This document shows positions 9,593-16,755 of a stretch of DNA of 64,000 nt, one piece after another. The notes below the pieces were generated by a model. The model saw nothing but the letters and a program-made list of their open reading frames with translations, was not told the DNA's origin and ran no database searches. Within the stretch, counting starts at the first letter, position 1. Each line of letters opens with the position of its first letter. Source of the stretch: Streptomyces sp. NBC_01264 (GTDB lineage Bacteria > Actinomycetota > Actinomycetes > Streptomycetales > Streptomycetaceae). The position numbers were made by a program, and so were the translations under genes. The DNA lies in assembly GCF_026340675.1 (NCBI RefSeq), contig NZ_JAPEOX010000001.1:5952001-6016000 (forward strand), written 5' to 3'.

Positions 9593-9853
9593 ATGAGACT
9601 CAGCCGCGCCGCATCCTGGTTCCTGCTCGCCTTCGGAGTGTGGAGCTGGTTCATCTGGGTGTCTTTCGTCCGGAACCTGTGGAAGGACGGCAGCGGTCTG
9701 GCCTTCGACGATGCGGGGGACCCGACCGGATACTTCTGGGTCCACCTTCTCCTGGCGGTGGCGTCCTTTCTCCTGGGGACGGCCGTCGGAGTGATCGGGT
9801 TGCGCGGGGTGCGGGCACTGCGGCGCGAATCACGTACGGAGGCGGGCGCGTGA
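9593..9853 (+). CDS. SCO4848 family small membrane protein
   Basis: An 86-residue protein with two membrane helices: about 9-25 (WFLLAFGVWSWFIWVSF) and 50-72. Between them is a short conserved-looking loop RNLWKDGSGLAFDDAGDPTGYFW and at the end a basic tail. Size, topology and position (divergent from the carboxypeptidase, upstream of a metallophosphoesterase) match the SCO4848-like family as I recall it. Its TGA overlaps the next GTG (GTGA), so it is translationally coupled to the metallophosphoesterase and likely cooperates with it at the membrane. Function unknown. Confidence 0.85.
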   Translation: MRLSRAASWFLLAFGVWSWFIWVSFVRNLWKDGSGLAFDDAGDPTGYFWVHLLLAVASFLLGTAVGVIGLRGVRALRRESRTEAGA

Positions 9854-11424
9854 CGATCGTTCTCATCGCGGCCGTGGCCCTGCTGGTCCTGGCCCTCCTG
9901 GTCCTGGTGCACCGCTGGCTCTGGATCCGCCTGGTCCGCGACACCACCACCCCCGGCGGCGCGATCCGCCGCACGGGCACCGCCCTGGCCTTCGCGCTCC
10001 CCCTCCTGTCCGTGGCCGCCCTCGTCGCGGGCCGCGCGGGAGCCCCCTTCTGGCTGGAGCGCACGGTCGCCTGGCCCGGCTACCTCTGGCTGGCCGTCCT
10101 CCTGCTCTCCCTGGCGATGCTCCTGGCGGAGCCCGTCCGAGCGCTGTGGCTCCGCCGGTCGAACGCAGCCACCGAGCAGGCGGACTCCACCCCGGAGCCC
10201 GGGCCCACCGAGCCGACGGACCCCCCCGTCCCCGCGGGCTCCGGGGCGGAGCCCCGCTCCGGCGCCGCAGGCGCGGGCACCTCGGGGCCGGGGGCGCAGC
10301 CCGGCAGCCTCCCGGCCGCCGCAGGCGTGGCCACCCCGGGGCCCGGGGCGGAGCCCCGCAACGTCCCGGCAGGCGTGGCCGCTCCGGGGTCTGGGGCGGA
10401 GCCCCAGTTTCGGGAAGGGGCGGGGAGGGGAACTGCGCCGCAGGCCACCCTCGAAGCCACCGCCGCCCCCGTGGCCCCGGCCGGGCGGCACACCACGACG
10501 GCAGACCCGGCGGAGGCCAACCCCGCGACGGCCAACCCCGCGACGGCCAACCCCGGAACGGGCAGCCCGGCGGCCGCCCCCGCGGAGCCCGCCCCCTCCG
10601 GCGTCAGCCGCAGGCGCTTCGCGCGGATCGTCGCCGGCACGGCCGCCGCCGCCACAGCCGGCACCGTCGGCTACGGCACGTACGGCGTCCTCCGCGGCCC
10701 CCGCGTCAAGCGGGTCCAGGTCCCCCTGGCGAAGCTCCCCCGCGCGGCCCACGGCTTCCGCATCGCCGTCGTCAGCGACATCCACCTCGGCCCGATCCTG
10801 GGCCGCGCCCACACCACCCGCATCGTCGACACCATCAACCGCACGCAGCCCGACCTGATCGCCGTCGTGGGCGACCTCGTCGACGGCAGCGTCGAGGACC
10901 TCGGCCCCGCCGCCGAACCGCTCCGCGGCCTCCGCTCGCGCCACGGCTCGTACTTCGTCACCGGCAACCACGAGTACTTCTCCGGCGCCCAGCAGTGGGT
11001 CGACCACGTCCGCGAGCTCGGCCTGACCCCGCTGGAGAACGCCCGCCGCGAGCTCCCGTACTTCGACCTCGCCGGGGTCAACGACATCGCGGGCGAGAGC
11101 GAGGGCCACGGCCCGGACTTCCAGGCCGCCCTCGGCGACCGGGACCGTACCCGCACCGCCGTGCTCCTCGCCCACCAGCCGATCGTCATCGACGATGCCG
11201 TCCGCTACGGGGCCGACCTCCAGCTCTCCGGCCACACCCACGGAGGGCAGCTGTGGCCCGGCGAGTACGTCGCCGAGCTCGCCAACCCGACCGTCGCCGG
11301 GCTGGAGCGCTACGGCGACACCCAGCTGTACGTCTCGCGCGGCGCGGGCGCCTGGGGCCCGCCGGTCCGGGTCGGCGCGCCGTCGGACATCACAGTCGTC
11401 GAACTCGCCTCATATCAGGCCTGA
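9850..11424 (+). CDS. membrane-anchored metallophosphoesterase with long Pro/Ala linker
   Basis: A 524-residue protein. Residues 1-110 carry three hydrophobic helices. Residues 115-255 form a low-complexity Pro/Ala/Gly linker. After a twin-arginine-like SRRRFA and a short hydrophobic run comes a calcineurin-like domain (about 285-520) with all metal-binding motifs: SDIHLG, GDLVDG, GNHEY, LLAHQP and SGHTHGGQ. The domain resembles YkuE/Cdc1-type lipid phosphoesterases. The GTG at 9850 overlaps the preceding stop. The linker is unusual because it is encoded by copies of a dispersed palindromic repeat (10243-10405) and by a 15-bp tandem repeat giving ANPAT units (about 10512-10560). Substrate unknown. 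Confidence 0.85.
   Translation: MTIVLIAAVALLVLALLVLVHRWLWIRLVRDTTTPGGAIRRTGTALAFALPLLSVAALVAGRAGAPFWLERTVAWPGYLWLAVLLLSLAMLLAEPVRALWLRRSNAATEQADSTPEPGPTEPTDPPVPAGSGAEPRSGAAGAGTSGPGAQPGSLPAAAGVATPGPGAEPRNVPAGVAAPGSGAEPQFREGAGRGTAPQATLEATAAPVAPAGRHTTTADPAEANPATANPATANPGTGSPAAAPAEPAPSGVSRRRFARIVAGTAAAATAGTVGYGTYGVLRGPRVKRVQVPLAKLPRAAHGFRIAVVSDIHLGPILGRAHTTRIVDTINRTQPDLIAVVGDLVDGSVEDLGPAAEPLRGLRSRHGSYFVTGNHEYFSGAQQWVDHVRELGLTPLENARRELPYFDLAGVNDIAGESEGHGPDFQAALGDRDRTRTAVLLAHQPIVIDDAVRYGADLQLSGHTHGGQLWPGEYVAELANPTVAGLERYGDTQLYVSRGAGAWGPPVRVGAPSDITVVELASYQA
10243..10405 (+). repeat. three exact copies of GGGGCGGAGCCCC inside a coding linker
   Basis: Exact copies at 10243-10255, 10345-10357 and 10393-10405, plus a variant near 10290, lie within the metallophosphoesterase linker. 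The reverse complement of the same 13-mer occurs in the glyA-trpS intergenic region (5059-5071). The third copy is extended by GTCTGG before it and by CAGTTTCGGGAAGGGGCGGGG after it. I recall that extended form as a common Streptomyces intergenic repeat. It is read here as Pro/Gly/Ala/Glu-rich peptide. Confidence 0.8.
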
Positions 11425-11554
11425 ACCCCCCGAACCCTCAACGCCACGCCACAAATCGGCCTTCCCGAGGCCGAAATTCCGTGATGGGATGTGACCGATA
11501 ATCGGATAACAGGTCGCTCACTTCGGTGTGCGCCCGCGTGGGGTGGAGTCAAGG

Positions 11555-13114
11555 ATGCTGCGGTCTGTCCGCTCGAAAGTCATCGCGGCCGGGCTGGTCC
11601 TCGGCGTGGCCGGCGTAGCCACCTGGCAGTTGCTGCCACAGACCGGCGGCGGCGGGGAGCCGATCCGCGTCGGCACGAGCGACGTGGTCTCCTCCCTCGA
11701 CCCCGCGGGCGCGTACGACGCCGGCTCCTGGGCCCTGTTCAGCAACGTCTACCAGTCGCTGCTGACCATCAGGCCCGGTGCGGACACCCCGGTCCCCGAC
11801 GCCGCCTCCGCCTGCAACTTCATCGGCGACAAGCTCACCACGTACCAGTGCGAGCTGCGCCCGGACGTGAAGTTCTCCTCCGGCCGCGAGATCACCGCCG
11901 AGGACGTGAAGTTCTCCTTCGACCGGATCAAGGCGATCAACTCCGACCAGGGCCCGGCGCCGCTGTTCAACACCCTGCAGTCGGTCAAGGCCGAGGGCCG
12001 CACCGTCACCTTCAGCCTCTCCGCCGGGGACGCCACCTTCCCGTTCAAGATCGCTACGGGCGCCGCCTCGATCGTGGACAAGGACAAGTACCCGGCCAAG
12101 GCCCTGCGCGAGGAGGAGAAGGTCGACGGTTCCGGCCCCTTCACCCTCGGCGACTACACGGCCGGCGCGAGCGCCGAGCTCAAGCCCAACGCCTCGTACA
12201 AGGGCCAGGGCAAGATCTCCAAGAGCCCGGTCACCGTGAAGTACTTCAAGGACTCCGCGCAGCTGGAGCAGGCCTGGACCGACCACGGGATCGAGGTCGC
12301 CCACCGCGACATGCCCCCGGCGGTCCTGGCAGGCCTGAACCCGGGCCTGGAGGACACCCGGTACCAGGCCTCGGGCGGTACGGAGATCCGCAGCATGGTC
12401 TTCAACCTCCGCCCCGGCTCCCCGGCGGCCCAGCCCGCCGTCCGCCAGGCCGTCGCCGCCACCGTGGACCGCGCCAAGGCCGCGACCGAGGTCTACAAGG
12501 GCACCGTCACCCCGCTCTACTCGCTCGTCCCGGCGGGCGTCGCCGCCCACAGCACCCCTTTCTTCGACGCCTGGCCCTCGCCGAGCGGGGTCACCGCGAA
12601 GAAGATCCTCAAGGACGCCGGCGTCACCACCCCGGTCGCGCTCACCCTCGGGGTCAACGAGCGCGGCGCGAACGTGGCCGAGGCGGAAGAACTCAAGGCG
12701 CAGCTGGAGTCCACCGGCCTCTTCAAGCTGACCCTCAAGCAGGTCGCTAAGTGGAGCGACTTCCAGAAGGCCTACGCGGCGGGCGAGTTCGACGCCTACA
12801 CCATCGGCTGGATCGCCGACTTCCCCGACGCGGACAACTTCCTCGCCCCGCTCGTCGGCGCCGACAACTCGATGAACAACGGCTACTCCGACAAGGCCGT
12901 CGACGCCCTCATCGCCCGGACCCAGTCCTTCTCGGACCGCGGCGCCGCCGCCAACGACTTCCGTGACCTGCAGAAGCTGGTCGCGCAGCAGGTCCCGATG
13001 ATGCCGATCTGGCAGAAGAAGGACTACGTGATGTCCCGCGAGGCCGTCACGGGCGCCCAGTACCTCTCGGACGGCACCGGCGTGTGGCGCCTGTGGGAGC
13101 TCAGCTGGCTGTAG
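11555..13114 (+). CDS. ABC transporter substrate-binding protein (family 5, peptide/opine type)
   Basis: A 519-residue exported binding protein. A hydrophobic N-terminal segment (about 7-27) lacks a lipobox Cys, so it is either a cleaved signal or a membrane anchor. Family-5 hallmarks follow: VSSLDPAG, a PDVKFSSG/ITAEDVKFSFDR block near residue 110-130, and the C-terminal QKLVAQQVPMMPIW. The ATG at 11555 has GGAG seven bases upstream; a GTG at 11528 is in frame but less well placed. No permease or ATPase gene is adjacent, so this is an orphan binding protein in this window. Confidence 0.87.
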   Translation: MLRSVRSKVIAAGLVLGVAGVATWQLLPQTGGGGEPIRVGTSDVVSSLDPAGAYDAGSWALFSNVYQSLLTIRPGADTPVPDAASACNFIGDKLTTYQCELRPDVKFSSGREITAEDVKFSFDRIKAINSDQGPAPLFNTLQSVKAEGRTVTFSLSAGDATFPFKIATGAASIVDKDKYPAKALREEEKVDGSGPFTLGDYTAGASAELKPNASYKGQGKISKSPVTVKYFKDSAQLEQAWTDHGIEVAHRDMPPAVLAGLNPGLEDTRYQASGGTEIRSMVFNLRPGSPAAQPAVRQAVAATVDRAKAATEVYKGTVTPLYSLVPAGVAAHSTPFFDAWPSPSGVTAKKILKDAGVTTPVALTLGVNERGANVAEAEELKAQLESTGLFKLTLKQVAKWSDFQKAYAAGEFDAYTIGWIADFPDADNFLAPLVGADNSMNNGYSDKAVDALIARTQSFSDRGAAANDFRDLQKLVAQQVPMMPIWQKKDYVMSREAVTGAQYLSDGTGVWRLWELSWL

Positions 13115-13146
13115 GACCCGCTGCGGGCCCTACCTGCGGGCCCTAC

Positions 13147-13905
13147 CTACGGACCCACCTCCGGACCCTCCTCCGGCCCCGCGTCGGGGTCGGAGGCCCG
13201 CTTGCGGCCCGGACGGGACACGGCCGACTGGGCCATGCCCGGCAGGAAGTCCGTGAACAGCTCGTGCACTTCGCGCACCAGCGGCCGCAGCACCCGGAAC
13301 CGGGCCAGGATGATGCCCCGGGTCGTGAGCTGCGCGCCGCGCTGCGCGAGCTTGCGCGTCTTCTCGCTGTCCGGGGAGCGATCGAAGACCCAGTAGAGGA
13401 CCAGGCCCATCTGCGAGAGCCACATCAGCTCAGGCAGTACGTCGGCCAGCTCGTCGGGGACCTTCGTCTTTGCTCCCGCCAGTACCTCGCGGTGCATGTC
13501 GATCGCGGTCTTGCGGGCCGCCTCCGACTCCGGGGAGAACGGGCTGAGCGGGCTCTCGGGGTCCGCGGCGTTCTTGAAGAACTGCGAGGCGAACTCGTGG
13601 TACGGCGCCGCGATGTCCAGCCAGCTGGTCAGGACGCCCGCGAGCCGCTTCTGCAGATCGGTCTCGTTGTCCAGGATCGGCCGGACCGCCGCCAGGTGGG
13701 CGGCGCCGATCCGGTCGTAGAAGCCCTGGACCAGGTGTTCCTTGGACTCGAAGTAGTAGTAGGCGTTGCCGACCGATACTCCGGCCTCCTTGGCGATACC
13801 GCGCATCGTCGTCTTGTCGAACCCGCGCTCCTGGAAGAGGCGGAGCGCGGTCTCGAGGATGAGCGTGCGGGTCTGCTCGCTCTTGGGAGCCTTCTGATCA
13901 GTCAC
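13147..13905 (-). CDS. TetR family transcriptional regulator
   Basis: A 252-residue repressor-type protein. The N-terminal TetR helix-turn-helix is textbook: ILETALRLFQERGFDKTT, then MRGIAKEAGVSVGNAYYYF (about residues 17-55). The rest is a helical ligand-binding domain with an Arg/Lys/Pro-rich tail. The GTG at 13905 is chosen because it leaves a 10-nt gap to the upstream gene; an in-frame ATG at 13944 would overlap it. It is the last gene of a three-gene minus-strand unit whose promoter carries two TTGAAC-N2-GTTCAA palindromes, so autoregulation through those sites is likely. Confidence 0.88.
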   Translation of the reverse strand: MTDQKAPKSEQTRTLILETALRLFQERGFDKTTMRGIAKEAGVSVGNAYYYFESKEHLVQGFYDRIGAAHLAAVRPILDNETDLQKRLAGVLTSWLDIAAPYHEFASQFFKNAADPESPLSPFSPESEAARKTAIDMHREVLAGAKTKVPDELADVLPELMWLSQMGLVLYWVFDRSPDSEKTRKLAQRGAQLTTRGIILARFRVLRPLVREVHELFTDFLPGMAQSAVSRPGRKRASDPDAGPEEGPEVGP

Positions 13906-13915
13906 GGTCCCGAGC

Positions 13916-14335
13916 CTATCGGGGCGCGGAACACTGGTCGTCACAGGCCGGTTCCCCTTCGTTCGCCGGTGAGCCGTCCCGCAGCGCTTCGCGCCAGGTG
14001 GAGGCGGTGTACATGGCCGCCCTGGCGAAGGGCCGGCCGGCCGGGGTGGCCAGCCAGTTCGCCTTCGGCCGGTGCTCGGCCAGCGCCCACAGGCACACGA
14101 TGAAGGCGTCCGTCCCCCTCCACACCTGTCCGGAGTCGCCGATGACGGTGATCTCCTTCAGCGTCGAGGCGTGGTCGAGCCGCGGGAACCGCTGCCGCGC
14201 CGCGGCGGAGGCCGCCGGGACGAGGCGGAGCGGTACCAGCTGGCGCTGGCCGAGCAGCCAGTGCCGGATGTGCACGCAGAGCGGGCAGTTCGCGTCGTAG
14301 AGCACCGTCAGGTGCCGGGTCGCGGTGGTGGCCAC
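13916..14335 (-). CDS. thiol-disulfide oxidoreductase DCC family protein (DUF393)
   Basis: A 139-residue protein with the family-defining DxxCxxC as YDANCPLC (about residues 13-20), followed by a helix, then VPAASA..RFP and the WRGTDAFIVCLWAL block typical of DUF393. Members are thioredoxin-like and are presumed redox-active through the CxxC. A second CDDQC sits near the C-terminus. It follows the membrane-protein gene by 4 nt and precedes the TetR gene by 10 nt, so all three form one operon. Physiological partner unknown. Confidence 0.85.
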   Translation of the reverse strand: MATTATRHLTVLYDANCPLCVHIRHWLLGQRQLVPLRLVPAASAAARQRFPRLDHASTLKEITVIGDSGQVWRGTDAFIVCLWALAEHRPKANWLATPAGRPFARAAMYTASTWREALRDGSPANEGEPACDDQCSAPR

Positions 14336-14339
14336 GGGA

Positions 14340-14762
14340 TCAGGCCCCGGTGGGTGCGGTCCACCCCTGGGGCGCGGTCCACCCCTGCGGGGCGACCGGC
14401 GGGGTCCCCTGGCGCTCCATGATCCCCCGGCGGCGCATCTTGTTCAGCACCCAGACGTTCCCGAGGTGCATGAAGCCGAGGACCAGGAGCACGACTCCGA
14501 GCTTGACCGACAGGGCTTCGAAGAGCCCGCGGGCGGCCACGATCTCCTCGGCCGAGCGCAGGTACAGGGTCACGAAGCCGATGTTGACCAGGTAGAAGCC
14601 GACCACCAGGAGCTGGTTGACGGCGTCCGCGAGCTTCTCGTTCCCCTGGAGGACGTCGCCGATGAAGACGCGGCCGTTGCGGCTGAGCGTGCGGGCCACC
14701 CAGACGGTGAGTCCGATGCTGATGAGCAGGTAGATGACGTACGCGACCACGGTGAGGTCCAT
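14340..14762 (-). CDS. four-helix integral membrane protein of unknown function
   Basis: A 140-residue protein with helices at about 3-22, 48-66 and 85-106 plus a weaker segment between, an RTLSRNGRVFIGDVLQGNEKLADAVNQ loop with a conserved look, and a repeated PQGWTAPQGWTAP tail. The ATG at 14762 is the first start after the second operator palindrome (14777-14790), with the GGGGGCTGAGGG stretch as ribosome site. It leads the operon with the DCC thioredoxin-like protein and the TetR regulator, suggesting a membrane redox or stress function that the regulator controls. I do not recognise the family. Confidence 0.8.
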   Translation of the reverse strand: MDLTVVAYVIYLLISIGLTVWVARTLSRNGRVFIGDVLQGNEKLADAVNQLLVVGFYLVNIGFVTLYLRSAEEIVAARGLFEALSVKLGVVLLVLGFMHLGNVWVLNKMRRRGIMERQGTPPVAPQGWTAPQGWTAPTGA

Positions 14763-14776
14763 TGCCCTCAGCCCCC

Positions 14777-14790
14777 TTGAACGTGTTCAA
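14777..14790. promoter_or_regulatory. operator O2, TTGAACGTGTTCAA, in the leader of the TetR operon
   Basis: A perfect palindrome with a 2-bp centre, 14 nt upstream of the membrane-protein start and just downstream of the predicted transcription start. It shares both half-sites with the palindrome at 14821. A TetR dimer here would block elongation or translation. Confidence 0.75.
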
Positions 14791-14805
14791 CTGCTGACAG
14801 CACTG

Positions 14806-14834
14806 ACTGTAGACCTATTTTTGAACAGGTTCAA
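14806..14834 (-). promoter_or_regulatory. promoter with overlapping operator O1 for the membrane protein/DCC/TetR operon
   Basis: On the minus strand TTGAAC (14834-14829) and TACAGT (14811-14806) form a -35/-10 pair with exact 17-bp spacing. The -35 box is the outer half of the palindrome TTGAACAGGTTCAA (14821-14834). A dimer bound there would exclude RNA polymerase. Two matching operators 30 bp apart fit a self-regulating TetR switch. Confidence 0.75.
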
Positions 14835-14857
14835 GCGAATGTGCGGGGCGGTCCCGG

Positions 14858-15616
14858 TCAGCGTCCGGAGAGGAACTCGATGAGCAACCGGGTGATCTCC
14901 TCCGGGCGTTCCAGGGAGGGCAGGTGGCCGGCCCAGGGCAGCTCGAGTTGGACGGCGCCGCGCACCAGGGAGGCGAGTTCGGCGGGGACCTCGCGGAAGT
15001 CGGGGATGTCGTGCGCGCCGCCGACGGCGAGGACGGGGGCGGTGATGGCGGCAGGCTCGAAGGCGGGCTCGGGGAGGTCGTGGTCCCCGTCGGCGGCCAG
15101 GGCGCCCCGCAGGTTCCCGAGCTGCATGGCCCGCACGAGGGCGTGCGCGGCCTCGTCGGCGTCCGGACCGAGCCACTGGCGGGCATTGAGCCCGGCGGCG
15201 CCCTCCAGGTCGCCGGCGTCCAGCAGGGCGGCCTCGGCGGCGTTGAAGGCCAGGAGCGCCGGGCCGCGCCGCTGCGCGGGCCGGGCGGGACACAGCAGCG
15301 CCAGCGCGCCCACCAGCTCCGGGTGCAGCGCGGCCAGCGTCAGCGCGATCCGGCCGCCGTACGAGCTTCCGACGAACGAGGCCCGCCGGATGCCGAGGTG
15401 CTCCAGCAGCTCCCGTACGTCCCCGTGGTCGCTGTACGGGGCTTCGGCGGCGGGGGAGTCCCCGCAGGTCCGGAAGTCCGGCCGGACCACCCGGAACCCG
15501 GCGGCGAGCAGCGGCCGCCACTGCGGCTCCCACATCCGCCGGTCACACACGGAGGAGTGCAGCAGGACGACGGCCGGGGCGTCGGCGGGACCGTCCACAT
15601 CATGAGAAATGATCAT
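14858..15616 (-). CDS. alpha/beta hydrolase
   Basis: A 252-residue soluble hydrolase of the alpha/beta fold. It has the oxyanion segment VVLLHSSVCDRRMW, the nucleophile elbow GSSYGG (Ser near residue 82), the acid strand PVLAVGGAHD and the catalytic His in WAGHLPSLERP near residue 230. The arrangement resembles 3-oxoadipate enol-lactonase-type enzymes, but the substrate is unknown. The ATG at 15616 begins the first beta strand (MIISHDVDGP). Longer upstream reading in the same frame gives a charged, unstructured extension. The ribosome site is weak. It ends 24 nt before the TetR-operon promoter. Confidence 0.85.
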   Translation of the reverse strand: MIISHDVDGPADAPAVVLLHSSVCDRRMWEPQWRPLLAAGFRVVRPDFRTCGDSPAAEAPYSDHGDVRELLEHLGIRRASFVGSSYGGRIALTLAALHPELVGALALLCPARPAQRRGPALLAFNAAEAALLDAGDLEGAAGLNARQWLGPDADEAAHALVRAMQLGNLRGALAADGDHDLPEPAFEPAAITAPVLAVGGAHDIPDFREVPAELASLVRGAVQLELPWAGHLPSLERPEEITRLLIEFLSGR

Positions 15617-15687
15617 CCAGTGATCTTCGGGGGCCGTCCCCCCGTCCCGCCACCGGATTCCCCTCCGGTCGGCGGGACTCGGCGGAC

Positions 15688-16308
15688 TCACATGCTCAGT
15701 GCGCGCGCCTGGTTGATCTGGCTCATGACCCACATGTAGGTGCCCGGGTCCACGGCCGGGATCATCGTGGTGTGGTGGCGGCCGCCGCTGTGGACCGTGA
15801 TCTGGACGAAGCCCGTGGTGCGGCGCTCCTTCATCAGGAGGAAGAACAGGCCGAGCAGGCAGAACAGGAAGAAGATGACGGCCAGCACGATCGCGTGCGC
15901 CGGGATCTTCTCCTCGGTCCGGGAGAGGTCCGTGGCGTTCCAGATCGCGCCCCTGAGCGGCATGTTGCCCGACGGGGTGATGATCTGGTCGCCGGCGATC
16001 GTGATGTCACCCAGGGAGAGCCCGGCGGCCGGGTAGCCCATGGGGGGCGTCGGCGGCATCTGGGCCGGAATGCCCTCTCCGGCGATGGTCGGCTGGTAGG
16101 CCGGGGGCTGCGGATACCCGTACCCGGGCTGGGACGGGTCGGCCGGCGGGTAGCCGTACCCGGGCTGGGGCGGACCGGCCGGCGGGTAGCCGTATCCGGG
16201 CTGCGCAGGGGCGCCGTAACTCGGCGTGCCGGGACCCCAATGGTTGTCTCCCCGGCCGCCACCCTGATTCGGGTCGCCCGCGTACGGATTCGGCTGCTGC
16301 TCACTCAT
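15688..16308 (-). CDS. Pro/Gly/Tyr-rich membrane protein with one central helix
   Basis: A 206-residue protein. Residues 1-85 are disordered with three QPGYGYPPA-type repeats (36-bp DNA repeats at about 16120-16200). A folded segment with beta character (LGDITIAGDQIITPSG) follows, then one transmembrane helix IVLAVIFFLFCLLGLFFLLM (about 138-157). The C-terminal domain has a beta-rich TTGFVQITVHSGGRHHTT. The ATG at 16308 opens MSEQQPNPYAG, a classic actinobacterial repeat-protein start. Function unknown. It is divergent from the ubiquitin-like gene at 16380. Confidence 0.85.
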   Translation of the reverse strand: MSEQQPNPYAGDPNQGGGRGDNHWGPGTPSYGAPAQPGYGYPPAGPPQPGYGYPPADPSQPGYGYPQPPAYQPTIAGEGIPAQMPPTPPMGYPAAGLSLGDITIAGDQIITPSGNMPLRGAIWNATDLSRTEEKIPAHAIVLAVIFFLFCLLGLFFLLMKERRTTGFVQITVHSGGRHHTTMIPAVDPGTYMWVMSQINQARALSM

Positions 16309-16379
16309 GATGTCGATCCTTACACAGCCTTCCCCGGCCCAGAAGGCCGATTGTCGGTGCCCCCTCCTAATCTCCTGAC

Positions 16380-16754
16380 ATGGGAAGCGTGATCTTCGTC
16401 GACGAGACGACTGCCGGGGGCCGCGGTGACGGCTGGGGGATGGAAATCGCCGAAGAGCGACTCGCACTGCGCGAGTTGATCCGGAGGCGGATATTCCAGG
16501 AGGTGGCCGAGGGAGGGGCGGCGCAGTCCGGGGCGGCTGCGACCGCGGCCGGGAGCCGGCTCGTGCGTCCGGCCGCGGCGGACCGCCCGGTCGATCCGCA
16601 GGCGCAGACCGAGGCGGCCCTCGCCGCCTTCGGGCGCAACGGCTTCCTCGTCCTGGTGGGGGACCGCCAGATCACCGACCTGGACGAGGAGATCGACCTC
16701 CCGCTCGGCACGGAGGTCACCTTCCTCAAGCTCGTTGCCCTGGTGGGTGGCTGA
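16380..16754 (+). CDS. small protein with ubiquitin-like beta-grasp features and C-terminal Gly-Gly
   Basis: A 124-residue cytosolic protein. The predicted order is strand (SVIFVDETT), strand (GWGMEIAEE), helix (ALRELIRRRIFQEVA), an Ala-rich insertion, then FLVLVGDRQITDLDEEIDL and a last strand TEVTFLKLVALVGG that ends exactly at Gly-Gly. This order and the LVGDRQ/TDLDEEIDL/LVALVGG spacing resemble ubiquitin or MoaD/ThiS proteins, whose free C-terminal diglycine is activated or conjugated. The stop is 1 nt before the DUF4132 start, so the two are tightly coupled. No E1-like ThiF gene is in this window. The fold call is my inference from pattern alone. Confidence 0.6.
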   Translation: MGSVIFVDETTAGGRGDGWGMEIAEERLALRELIRRRIFQEVAEGGAAQSGAAATAAGSRLVRPAAADRPVDPQAQTEAALAAFGRNGFLVLVGDRQITDLDEEIDLPLGTEVTFLKLVALVGG

Positions 16755-16755
16755 C

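Noticed and set aside
8227..11241. 1004-residue version of the D-Ala-D-Ala carboxypeptidase
   Set aside because: Everything beyond 9471 is antisense to the SCO4848-family and metallophosphoesterase genes, and the signal peptide begins at 9471.
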